The notes below the pieces were generated by a model that was given only the letters and a program-made list of their open reading frames with translations, made no database searches and was not told where the DNA came from. The position numbers were made by a program, and so were the translations under genes. DNA of 64,000 nt from Acanthaster planci (taxonomy: Eukaryota > Echinodermata > Asteroidea > Valvatida > Acanthasteridae). This document shows positions 36,545 through 47,336 of the stretch, in pieces (positions within the stretch are counted from its first letter, which is position 1; each line of letters opens with the position of its first letter). The DNA lies in contig NW_019091652.1 of the NCBI RefSeq assembly GCF_001949145.1, positions 27,410-91,409 on the forward strand. Reading direction: 5' to 3'.

Positions 36545-36800
36545 TTGCGCTAGATAATGTCGATGAGGCCTATGAGAATTTCTTAAATTGTGTATGACAA
36601 AAATTTTCCACAGTGTGAGCTCCGAAGTTATATTAATAAGTCAAAACCACGTTGGATAACGGAAGGAATCTATAACTCAATCAGAGAAAAAAATCTGCAT
36701 AAAAATATCTTCAGAATCCTACAGTTCATAATAAATCTGCCAACATAAAGTTTTAAAACAAATTAACAGGTATTATAAGAATGGCAAAGAAAATTACTTA
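36545..36800 (+). mobile_element. LINE ORF2 fragment next to the assembly gap
   Basis: Reading across a frameshift, the + strand gives VDEAYENFL, YDKNFPQC and SKPRWITEGIYNSIREKN. This is the same endonuclease-RT linker region as the fragment at 30.3 kb but a different copy. The assembly gap begins 80 bases later. Confidence 0.65.
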
Positions 36801-36878
36801 GGTGAACAATTTAATAAAGACAGGCATAATGTTAAAGGTACATGTATGCAATGATGCTAAAATTGGCAAGAAAATAGC

Positions 36879-37374
36879 NNNNNNNNNNNNNNNNNNNNNN
36901 NNNNNNNNNNNNNNNNNNNNNNNNNNNNNNNNNNNNNNNNNNNNNNNNNNNNNNNNNNNNNNNNNNNNNNNNNNNNNNNNNNNNNNNNNNNNNNNNNNNN
37001 NNNNNNNNNNNNNNNNNNNNNNNNNNNNNNNNNNNNNNNNNNNNNNNNNNNNNNNNNNNNNNNNNNNNNNNNNNNNNNNNNNNNNNNNNNNNNNNNNNNN
37101 NNNNNNNNNNNNNNNNNNNNNNNNNNNNNNNNNNNNNNNNNNNNNNNNNNNNNNNNNNNNNNNNNNNNNNNNNNNNNNNNNNNNNNNNNNNNNNNNNNNN
37201 NNNNNNNNNNNNNNNNNNNNNNNNNNNNNNNNNNNNNNNNNNNNNNNNNNNNNNNNNNNNNNNNNNNNNNNNNNNNNNNNNNNNNNNNNNNNNNNNNNNN
37301 NNNNNNNNNNNNNNNNNNNNNNNNNNNNNNNNNNNNNNNNNNNNNNNNNNNNNNNNNNNNNNNNNNNNNNNNNN
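36879..37374. other. Assembly gap (496 N)
   Basis: A run of N. Open frames across it are artefacts. LINE sequence on the left suggests the missing bases may be repetitive. Confidence 0.99.
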
Positions 37375-37544
37375 TGTTGAAGAACGGTCGATGTGTTGCC
37401 TCCAGGTTTTTGCCTCTTTGGCGTTCCATATCACTCTCACTCTATCAACTTACTGCGAAGCGCGGGGGGGGGGCAAGAGGGAGAGCGCGAACTGCGACGC
37501 TGCCTTATTATTACTAGCCGAGGCTGCGCGCAAAAACCCGTGCG

Positions 37545-37598
37545 GTGTGGAACCACCAAGCCGTGTGGAACCACCAAGCCGTGTGGAACCACCAAGCC
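37545..37598. repeat. 18-bp tandem repeat, three copies
   Basis: GTGTGGAACCACCAAGCC is repeated exactly three times, followed by a partial GGGTAGTACCA copy. In one + frame it encodes a six-residue repeat, but the surrounding frame has no other support. Confidence 0.9.
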
Positions 37599-37699
37599 GG
37601 GTAGTACCAGACTGGTACGCAGTCTCATCTAATGTTTCGTTACAATACTATGAAGGAAGGAAAAAACTGACCACAAGGATTTCACGAAACTGATTTTTG

Positions 37700-38580
37700 G
37701 AAATCGCTCAAAAAAGAGAATTTTTTAATGCGTAAGAATCCATCGCAAATTGAAGTGTTTCATATAAGGGACATTCAGTCGAAATTTCAGTCCAGGAGAG
37801 TGATTCATGTTGAAATGGGAGCATTTTGAAAATATCGTTTCAAACGCAACCGTAATATAAGCACAGGAGAACAAAGCCATTGAATGTCGTGTGTGTGAAT
37901 TGGAACGTCGTGTTGAATTGCGCGATTTAGGAACGCGCACACGGCCCATGGAAAACAGGTTGCGTTTTGCCTACTGCTTGCCCACGCTTTTTGAAATCAC
38001 GGTTATACGCGCAAGACTGGTGGTCTATGGGTCAATGTGTTTATGTTTGTGGTCAATACGGGCGATTCATAATAGTGCACATGACAATGAACGAAATCTG
38101 TCGACCCTTCTCAAAGTAACGCACATCAATATCATGAATATCTACCTCTATATAGAGTCATATGGTGTCACCCCCGCCCCCGCTTTTCAAATTTTCATGT
38201 CCGGGCAAGTCACCCCCACCTTTCCCAATCCCCCCATTTCCGACACAGATTTACGCCACTGTAGTAAAGCAATGTAAATCAGGACGAAAGGTTAGATGCA
38301 GTTTCCTGTAAAAATTGGGTAGGCACTGACACGCAGTAGGCATGGTCTGAGGCATGCAGGACGTCTAACCACGGACCATTTAAATGGTCCGTGGTCTAAA
38401 ACATGCATTTCATGTCCAACAAATGATTTAGACAAATATGCAGGGTGTGGGTCTATGATAGCTTGAATGTAACACACCAAAAATTGGGGAATAATGTGTA
38501 ATTTCAATAACCCAAAACCTCAAATGACGTGACCATGGAATCACTCTCTTTTTGAAGAGGTGTGGCTCTTAGAAAAACTG
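37700..38580. other. Non-coding stretch with a half-arm repeat and a palindrome
   Basis: It contains the half-arm related to the 27-kb foldback element (about 38055-38085) and a 28-base perfect palindrome at 38368-38395. A frame at 37891-38277 has no recognised motif. Confidence 0.5.
38368..38395. repeat. Perfect 28-bp palindrome
   Basis: Each 14-base arm reads ACCACGGACCATTT on its own strand, joined with no spacer at TTTAAA. It could be a foldback remnant or a protein-binding palindrome; no context favours either. Confidence 0.85.
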
Positions 38581-38584
38581 GTGA

Positions 38585-39240
38585 ATATTAACTCGACGTT
38601 TCGGCCAGGATGATCTGGCCGTCCTCAGGAGAGTGTGCCGGACTCGAGTAGAGAACTCGGTTATAAAAGTAACCCGGAAGCGGTGGAGGGTAAAACGGAA
38701 TACGTAGGTTGTATAGCTTGCATTGCTGCGCGTGTACTGGAGCATGGAGGTGTAGGAATTGGCGGGAAACCTTGGGTTCGGGTATAGGGGACCCTTATGC
38801 CGGGGGTGTGGCTTCGGGTAGAGAAGACACTAACACCTGGGATGGGTGGTATGGGTTTCGGTTTAGGGGGACCCTACTGCCCGGAGTTGGGAGTTGCCTT
38901 GGGGTGTTAGTAGTGGGCGCCAGATGTCGCTGAACTTGAAATTGTTGTTGGTCGGTGTTGTTCCGGAAAATCTCGTTGGCCCTGCGGATTTTTGGAAGCC
39001 AGACCTAGATGGGGCCGATGAGTTCTGCATTGTCCCATTTGATGTGGTGGTCCGAGGAGTGTGCACACTTTACGATGGTCGACTTGTATTGTCCTTGTCA
39101 GCCGTGCGTACGGTGCTCTTGGAGCCAGGTAGGAAGGTTCGCGCCAGTTTGTCTGATGTATACTTGGCTGCATTCACATGGAATGCGGTATACACCGGGG
39201 CGACTGTTGGGTGGGTGCTTGGGTACGAGTCAAAATCCTA
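38585..39240 (-). mobile_element. Penelope-like element relic (GIY-YIG endonuclease end)
   Basis: On the - strand, with frameshifts and stops, I read YRIPCECSQVYIRQTG, LQEHRTHG, STIVKCAHSSDHHIKWDNAE and LPKIRRANEIF. This is the GIY-YIG nuclease tail of Penelope-like retroelements. Downstream, GAGGACGGCCAGATCATCCT and GGCCGAAACGTCGAGTTAAT form the familiar post-coding segment near 38585-38630. In-frame stops show it is dead. The 150-codon + frame at 38894-39346 is its antisense shadow. Confidence 0.75.
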
Positions 39241-39599
39241 TTCCCCACAGAAATTAATTTGCCGAGCCAAACTGGTTTCAAACGTCCGTGCTTACGCCGT
39301 GCCGAATCCAACAAGCAAGTTGAAATGTTTTAAGCACGACGTTTGAGGCACGCGTCAAAAGTCGTGCGCACCTTGAAAATCGACGCGCGCACCGACCAGA
39401 GACCCACTGAGATGTCACATGCCAGTGACTTCTCATAACTGGTGCTTGTAACTAAGTCATGCAGCTAGTTAGAAAATTTATGCCAAAATGGTGAGTCAGT
39501 CGGATTCGGATACTTCATGTGGAATACCAGCAGCTATTCTAAGGCACTTTTCCTCCTCCCGTCGTTTCCGACCTCCCCTTCCTGTCACACTTGAGTAAG

Positions 39600-40983
39600 C
39601 TACTTTCCAGCAATGACATCGGTTTCTCGATTTGTTGCATTCTTTGTTTTTGGGTGACACCGTACTGCTTCTGCAGGAAAGGAAAAGAAAGAAGGAAAAA
39701 ATGAACAAAACTAGAGCAAAAATTAATGTCCGAAAAATTTCTCTAATTCAAAAGAAATTTACACCATCATGACATTTGAATGTCGCCCCAAGCCGGTGAG
39801 AGCTAGAGTGTACATGTGATTTGTGAACAGTGTCAACATGTTTATTGGGAAGTGACGTAATCACACGTCAAATGAAAGGAGTTTGGCCGCCACTGTGAAT
39901 TTTAACTTCCAAGACTTTGTTTTGCAATAAGATGTGATTTTATGAATGACAAAATAGCAAGGAAAAACCCGGGTCTCTGCAAGCAATCAATTGATATTAC
40001 TTTCCTGTGGGAAAGTTGCCACCGTGAAACCGAGTGAGTGAGGGGGAGGGAGATATCATCTCCAAAACATATACACGTAGATAAAAACGGGTACACTGTA
40101 TGTAAAGAAAGAGGAGTACATGTAAAATTGTACACTTACTGCAAGTAAGATCATAAATTTGAAGGGCATCAAATGGTCGCTTTCCCTTTCTTCCGCTGAG
40201 GCTGTACAGAAGAGCCACCTCATGGGACAGGATGTGCTTCAGTATCCGTCGCACGACATCTGCCACGTCCCTTCCTCCAAATGTGGTCAAGTATTTTATC
40301 TGTTGAACATCAACCATGCATGGTTTGAGGTGGAGAAACAAAATCTAAGGGTACGAGGTGGTACACCTTGGGAGTTAGTTCCAAATCATCCAAAAACCAC
40401 ACATTTATAAATTTCTCCATTTTCCCCAAATATTTATACACTATTAATTCTTTTTATATATATAACGGTTTTGCCCGTACCCCACGTATGTTAATAAGCA
40501 CTGTATGCTATGTATGCACTGTACTATTAATTCTTATTTTCTTTACAAATACTCGAATCAAACAGAGCCTTTTCCCAGAGTTTTTTCTGTCATAAATGCC
40601 AATTTCCTTTACCTGCACGGCATTGTCAATGACAATTACACCAGTTACATCACAGGTCCATCACAGGTCACCCAGTTTGAAGCCAAATGACAGGCTAATC
40701 AAATGAACTATGACATTTGCCATTGTTCACCTTGCTACTATGACCTTTAATTGTTGCTAACAACACTGGTGCTTGCCCACTGGTTGCATAAGAAATGACA
40801 AAACAGGATACTGCAAGAGATCTATACCGAATGTTGCAATACATGTATATAATTTTCAACAATATATCGCAACAGTAGCATCTGATATTTGCACAAGCCT
40901 ACTATTAAAAGGTAAGTGTATCACTTACAAGTTGCTTTTGAAAAGCTTTGTCCTTCAAATGATCTCGCACTCTGTTGCGTACA
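39600..40983 (-). CDS. DUF4806-type domain protein (partial, possibly decaying)
   Basis: Three exon-like blocks join in phase: 40983-40929 (VRNRVRDHLKDKAFQKQL), 40299-40140 (IKYLTTFGGRDVADVVRRIL, then SLSGRKGKRPFDALQIYD) and 39670-39600 (KAVRCHPKTKNATNRETDVI, then AGK and TAG). The splice sites are good (CTT|GTAAGT, CAACAG|ATA, GCA|GTAAGT, CTGCAG|AAG). The pattern (F.KQL..YL...GG, RRIL, GRKGKR.F, AV..HP.T.NAT) is what I recall for DUF4806, a domain of unknown function common in invertebrate and transposon-linked proteins. The TAG falls where a Trp is usual, so the end may be truncated. Upstream exons were not found; the first block abuts a piggyBac relic on the other strand. Confidence 0.6.
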
Positions 40984-40984
40984 C

Positions 40985-42240
40985 TGAAGCCAACCATTAC
41001 AGTATCCACCCAACCTTACAGCATCAGGCCAAGTTATCCGAGTCGTCGACCTACTCAAAGGACTGGAAAACAAGGGACATGTTGTTTTCATGGATAATTG
41101 GTACACTACCACCGCTCCTGTACACAAGTTGTCCCAGCTAGGGTTTTGAGCTCGTGGAACTGTGCGCTATACCATACAAGGCATTCCAGACAGTGTAAAC
41201 CCTAAGACGGTCCCCATGAACCGACATAATCCACCCCAGTATTTCTCTAAAGCGGGGAAACTATGTGTTGTTTGGCAGGACGCCAAAAAGCGTGCAACAC
41301 TTGTGACTAATTATGGCGGCTGCAAAAGTGACCGTGACACTAAAGACATTCGTTGCGAAAAAAGGTTGCACCGGACGTCGAACAATCCAAAGACCTGCAG
41401 TCGTCAATGGTGGGCGGAAGTGACTTAGCATCACAATGTGTCAGTACTACACGCATCATCATAGATCCCTGAAATGGTAGAAACGCGTTTTCTTTGCAAT
41501 TCCTGACAATCTATTTGGTTAATGCTACCATCGTGTACAACATGACAGCATCCCTACAAAGCGTCCGCTCACTAGGGGCGCAGACCACTAATTCAAGTGA
41601 GATTTTCTGGCCAGCTCATTAGTATTAAAAGTGCCCCATAGTATCTTTTGAAAAAGGAGATTGTTTGGCCCCCAAAATTGAGAGATTTTGAGATTGTGTA
41701 AATTGTTGCCGGGATCAACTCCCTGGGTCTTTGAGCTTTCATATGAGAGCAAACATGGCTAAAAACTACGGTTGAAAACTGGTCCTAAGTGCCCGAGAGA
41801 GTTGAGGGTTGCCACTTCAAAAATGGCTGCAATCAGACTTCGGAAAAATCACTTTTGGGGGGGTGATTTTGTTTTGCGGGAATAATTAAAAATGTAATTG
41901 GTTNGCGTGCATGTTAATGGGCCCTGAACGGTGCTGAATTTACACTGTTTTCAATGGGGCTTGAATTAGTGGACTGTACCCCTAGCTTGGATTTCCGGGT
42001 CCAGGTCATCGATGAACTATTGTCTGCCTGCAGGATGAGCAAGTCAGCACCACATGCCCGTGAAACTACACTTCTTTCAAATGGACATTATCCCGGAAGT
42101 AGGCAGGGACAAAAAAGAAAATGTGTTGTTTGCAGTACGATTGAGAACCCAACGTAAACAGACTTTTGTGATTTGTGAGAATTGCCAGAAACCAATGTGT
42201 CTAATAACATGCTTTGAAACATCTCACAGTGTGCGTTAAC
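40985..42240 (+). pseudogene. Broken piggyBac-like transposase, interrupted by a TIR element
   Basis: From 40985 the + strand reads VVDLLKGLENKGHVVFMDNW, then YTTAPVHKLSQLGF, a TGA stop, GTVRYTIQGIP and LCVVWQDAKKRATLVTNYGG. This is the DDE_Tnp_1_7 region, with MDNWYT, GTVR and W.D.K. After the insertion at about 41572-41986 the Cys-rich C-terminal finger appears near 42040-42240 across a frameshift: KRKCVVC, then ICENCQKPMCLITCFETSHS. The N-terminal part is missing, so the copy is dead. Confidence 0.75.
41572..41986 (+). mobile_element. TIR element copy 2 (hAT-like, non-autonomous), inserted in the piggyBac relic
   Basis: Ends CTAGGGGCGCAGACCACTAA (left) and, in reverse complement, CTAGGGGTACAGTCCACTAA (right), both continuing into TTCAAG. 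About 410 bases with one N at 41904. The core matches the inverted copy at 31512-31786. No transposase frame. The class is guessed from CAG-type ends; no clear 8-bp target duplication was found. Confidence 0.65.
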
Positions 42241-42535
42241 ACAGACTCGGGTAGTTTAGTTTGCGCCCCAATTCAACAACCCCCATTCCCCCTCCCATTC
42301 CAAGGTTGCAGTGGATCGCCATGGGCGCGCACCAGCCTTTAACGCAACATTGGAAGGGGGCGGCCACGGGTTGGGGAGGGTGGGAGGCGAAGGCCTTCAT
42401 GAAATCGGAGCGGAAACCTCATGTGCCACAAATTAAATGTGGTGCTATCTCCAATCAGTCTTCTTGTAGACGAAAATAAATGTAGCACACCCCTGAATAA
42501 AAGAAGTTTATTCCTGTGATTTTATCAATTGTTCT

Positions 42536-42721
42536 TCATTATTTGGAAAGGGTTCCATCAAAGAAGTTCACTCATTTTCCTCTTCAGTTATCAATTAGTC
42601 CCTGGAAATCAGTTAAAGGTCAGGAAAGTCCATTTTAGCAGCGACAGAGTAGGCCTACAAGCTTTTGCAATGAAAACACAATTTTTCAGACCAGTCTCAG
42701 AGGGTTTGTACACAGGGTGTA
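42536..42721 (+). repeat. Dispersed repeat copy C
   Basis: Related to 13825-14012 and 15190-15400. It shares TTTGGAAAGGGTTCCATC, ATGAAAACACAATTTTTCAG, ACCAGTCTCA and GGGTTTGTACACAGGG. Confidence 0.55.
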
Positions 42722-42739
42722 AAAAGAACTTCGAGTAAG

Positions 42740-44100
42740 AAACTCTTTCCCATGATTTTTACCAAAACTACTTCAGTAATATTCTCCTTATTTGATATCA
42801 TTACTATATATTGGTCAATGGGGTGTCATTGCAGGAGTGGCCTTTCGTGATATCTCGACTGGTGAGGGCGCTATACACTAAAAGTTGCTTAATTGTGCCT
42901 GGTAAACAAAGGGAACTTGCATGTATGTAAGGAACCCATGAATGACCAAAGAGGTCTTGGGTCTGATAGGGATATGTAACATGCGCGCCATTTAATGCTA
43001 CATGTATCTCACCCCAACACATATGTTCACCATTTCCACTTAGTTTGTGCTCATGCGCTAAAATTCGGCAAAGTCGAGGTCACTTTCTGTTGCTTGTTAA
43101 AATGGCGACGCCAAGCAGCAAATGACTACACCAAAATCTATCTGTGGAGATTTTCCACACTGCGTAAACGTTTGCTGAATTTATACCAGAGAAATATAAT
43201 CAGGTTTCAGATTTCATTTTGTGATGTGTTTCTTATTAATCAAAAGTGACATTTGGGAGAAAATGGGGTGAAAGATATCTGTGTACGTTACATTTCTGAA
43301 CGCAAATAACGGTATTTTAAACTTGAAAATTTGAATTGTTCTCCAGTTAGTCCACACATGCTGCGTATCCTTATAACTGAAAGAGTGTTTGAAAAAGGTA
43401 ACCATGTTACGTTTATGCTATTGCGAATTGTCCTTTGTTAGTTTGATCAATTTCAATTTTGGCTCTCTGTCGACCGGTCAACCATGATTTACGCGTGCGC
43501 ATGTGCACGTTCGTGTACATGATCATGTACTCCATCAACGCACGTAACTACTACGGAGAAATGATTCTTGTGTAAGATATGCAATTCGCAGTAACTTGAA
43601 AATACTGCCGACGTTTTTATTAGACCATAATATACACGGCACTTTATTTTGTTGTTTGGATAAACTGGAGAAGTTGTTTTAAAATGGAAAAGACCGTTTA
43701 TTTTCTTTCCAATCTGATTGTGTTTATTTTTTGTAAAAATCACTTTTTCAAAATTTGTTTCAAATTTTGTGCAGCTGGGTTCATATAATGCGGTGGTTTA
43801 ATGTTGTCTAATCCATTTTTAGTTATCAGGTTATCTTCGTGAACTTCATTTGTTTGTGTTTTGTTAAAAGTAATTATGATCTTCATCCGCGAAAAAAAAT
43901 GTCGGAACGATGTTCGACGTCGCCTGCCTCGAAATCCACAGTAAAGTGATCGAGTGCGCACGCGCTAGCTCTCAACTAAGTGGTGCACAAAGTGAACATA
44001 CGTGCCAAGAGGAGGAAGTTCTATTTCAACAATTTCACCTTGTCACCTGTGACTGTGGCGCTATAGTATTGAAGGCTTTTATGGTTTTGTTTGCCTAGAA
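42740..44100. other. Stretch without a supported gene
   Basis: AT-rich, short frames only, no repeat partner noticed in the window. Confidence 0.45.
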
Positions 44101-45110
44101 TGGTTATGCATGTATAGACAGTCTAAACAAATCCTTCCCAGAGAAATGGAGCATATCAGGTAAGTGCATGAACTTGTTGAAATCAAGTTTGGACAGACGG
44201 TCCTATAGCTTGAGGAAACTACGCTATTGGGATCGTTGTTGGAATTACCATGGGGTTAGCATTTCAAGGAAACTAGGCATTAAACCCAGAATACGTCAAC
44301 CGGTATAATGCACGCGACTGAGCTTTAGATTTTTTTCGATCATGCACTTTTCAAAGGAACTGCATAAGGAAACTGTTCTTTTAAAGTACCTTTGGGTGCC
44401 AGTGCTTCATTGACCAGTCTCTTCAAATTACAGGTTAGTGAGGAAATACTGTGAAAAGGCACACAGAGACTTTTTTCCCTGTCAAATCATTTGCCAGGTT
44501 TGGAAGGAACACGGAACTACCCCAAACTTGACCACCGGATTATCGGATGCCAATTCCTGTCAGATTTGTCGGCCTGATGACCGAAGTATAGCCTTGTGCG
44601 GCCAGTGGGCACTGCCATATTGCTGGCAACCTTAAGGGAGCACAACGTACTTGGATAGCCTGTACCACAATGGTAAGTTTGTTAATTTCCAGCATGTATG
44701 CAATGCACTTGAGTACCCGTGATCGCTCGATTAAACGTAACTGGATTGCCAGGTTGTTGTTTATTGCACTGAGGTTATATGGATGAAACAATCATGCCAA
44801 CCTGTTTTAACTTTTCATTATGGCAACTACTCTCAACTGGCAGCAACGTTAGCAGCAAGCTTGGCAGAGAGCCTGACCTATCTATTACTAGTAGTCCTTT
44901 TCAAACGACGTCGAATTTCTTAAAAAGAAACGCGTGTTTCCCTCTTTGGAATGGGAGTGATTCGAAATTTCTCAAAACCTCGCAGCTTGCGACATGTTCT
45001 CATGCTTGAGAAATCCCACAAAACTGCCATCGTGTAAAGGAAACTGTCACTGCTTAATGACCAGCATTCCCGGAGATTTTTTTTTAGTCCTTGATATTAT
45101 TCGAGGTTTT
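44100..45110 (+). repeat. Diverged direct duplication, copy 2
   Basis: Partner of 33400-35140, about 10 kb away in the same orientation. Blocks match in the same order with insertions and deletions. No coding frame is shared, so this may be two copies of one large non-coding element or an old segmental duplication. Confidence 0.65.
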
Positions 45111-45239
45111 ATGTAGTACTCCTACACTTTTATTCACATTTCACTTATGGCTTTATATAGCTGGGAATTTTCGCCGGTTGTGTGGGAGTACACGATTGTT
45201 CCGTGGGCCTAACCAGCTACTCTGTCTCGGGTGTTCAAT

Positions 45240-45440
45240 TTCGATACCCTCATTAAGGCCAACAACAATCAAATTTAGTTCAAGGTTTGGATTAATATCA
45301 TCAAGCATTAGATCACAGGACACATTATCATTCAGGAAGCATCTTTTTCCAATACAGTTTCTTTATCATGTGTTGCGCAGCACCATGATCTAGATGGAAA
45401 GGCGCTATATTAGTCTTACTATTATTATTTTTATTAAATG
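45240..45440 (+). mobile_element. LINE 3' end with ATT-type tail
   Basis: DTLSFRKHLFPIQF in one frame, then GGCGCTATATTAGTCTTACT and (ATT)n, resembles the 3' end of CR1/L2-like LINEs, where a final SL..FR..LK peptide precedes GCGCTATATAA and a short microsatellite tail. Confidence 0.55.
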
Positions 45441-46357
45441 ACTTATTTATTGAGTAACAACTCCGAGTTAGGAGGTTAAAATTAGGCAAAGCTGGAGAAA
45501 GAGCCGAGGCCGAGTATTACAATCCCCCCCACGCGTCCAGTTTCAAACTGTTAACCCTTGACCTTCCTGCTGGTCCTGGCGAAATTTATGTGCATAAAAG
45601 TGAACATCGAACTGCGAAACAAGTGTTCTTGTTTTTTTGCCAGTGATGAAGTTACACAACTGGGCCTGCGTGTAATCGTATCATGAACAATCTGCGCTCG
45701 GACGGTAAATTTAGTCTTAAGCCATGTAAGTTTTTCTTTGCATCGTGATTAGACCTTTACAATAATAGATCAACACGCTGATTATCCTCAGGTACAGAAA
45801 ATCTTAAAACTAGGAATGACAAAAAGGGCAACGATTAGAATACAGTAAAATTCAGTAAAATAACCGCCTATTTTCATTTGGTCTGAAACAGGCTGATCCC
45901 AAAACATGAATTCCAGTTTTTTCACTGTTGGATTCATTGGAAATTTGTTGTGTGCATTTGATCCCCCGACCAGGGAAATGTAACCCCCTCAAGTCACATG
46001 GGGCGCCGAAGGGATTTGTAAAAGTGCATTTGAGCAGATTTGTTTATGTAAAGCACTTTACATGAACATGACTCACCTTAAGATCAAAATATGTTTGTAA
46101 ATTTGGGCAAGAGCCATTTTTTTCCTCACAAATCATTACATAGTGAGCCACATTATGTTCACAATGTGCAAAACCATGGTAAAACCCACCAATGTGAGGC
46201 TGTTACGTGTCCGACTTAGAATTTGGCTACATCCGCCGCCTGAGCGTTGACCAAGGCGTTAAGCTTGCCTTTCTAATACTTTTAAAATGCTGAACATTAC
46301 AGTGGCCAAAAAACACCAGCGCACTTGAGTTACCCTCACATGGCGCGGTGAGCATGC

Positions 46358-46724
46358 AATAGGTGAAGGTAACAAATAACCATACATTTAAAAGGAACGC
46401 GTTCGCCTACTATAGGCGAACGCGTTCCTTTTAAAAAGGGGTCGAGTCAGCAGGTTATTATTCAAACCTACATTTTTGTAGTGCTTCGTAAGAGGATAAT
46501 AATGTTTTTCAGAGAATTTTGCCCGGAAGCATGTTGCTGGAGAAATGTATGGTTATTTGTTAGTAGGCGAACGCGTTCCTTTTAAAAAGGGGTCGAGTCA
46601 GCAGGTTATTATTCAAACCTACATTTTTGTAGTGCTTCGTAAAGGATAATAATGTTTTTCAGAGAATTTTGCCCGGAGGCATGTTGCTGGAGAAATGTAT
46701 GGTTATTTGTTACCTTCACCTATT
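46358..46724. mobile_element. Foldback element with 32-bp inverted ends and internal 151-bp tandem duplication
   Basis: Inverted ends 46358-46389 and 46693-46724 are perfect (AATAGGTGAAGGTAACAAAT and onward). Inside, 46387-46409 and 46413-46435 form a perfect 23-base inverted pair with a 3-base spacer around GGAACGCGTTCGCC. The body is present twice in tandem (46413-46563 and 46564 to about 46713) with very few differences. No reading frame. The near-identity suggests recent activity or gene conversion. Confidence 0.85.
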
Positions 46725-47336
46725 CTGTGTATTTGGTCTCTTGCATCAACATTCAACCATAAACATAGTAGCCCCGATGAGTTTTCAGAGGGAGTTTAAA
46801 TCATTGCTTGCAGTTCTCCCTTTCCCTGTCGATCCCATCAGTGAAACACCTTGGTGTGTGTCCGGAATCGACTGAAAATCTTTAATGACGCAATTTCAGT
46901 TGTGCTCACAAAACGCACTCTTATGGTAAAAATTTCAGTGTCCCGTATTATTATTGGGAAGTGTTGCAACTTTCGTCTAAGCGTCATGTCGCTACTCATA
47001 CATTGCTGAACTTAAATCGAAAAAAAATCTGCAACCTGTTGCTTACCATGAGGGATTTAGACTTGCGATTGCGATTTAATTTGTCCAAGATGAAGAAAAT
47101 CTGACCTACCGTCAATGAGAGCAATCGACAAATTGTTTACTTTTGTCATCAACCACGCATAACGCAATGTTCCTATGCATAGAGCGCAGTGTGACATGGC
47201 TATGGTAAACCAAATCTTTTGATTGGTTTCACGGTGCAGGTGTTCTGAGCGTGAATGGACCTGTCATAGAAAAGCAAGAAACGCTTTTTTCAGTTAAGAA
47301 TTGACGTAGAGATTCATTCCCATTTTACATTTGTAG

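Noticed and set aside
36802-37440. Open frames of about 190-200 codons across the N run
   Set aside because: They consist of unknown bases; artefacts of the gap.
38894-39346. 150-codon + strand frame
   Set aside because: Antisense to the Penelope-like GIY-YIG relic, whose motifs are on the - strand.
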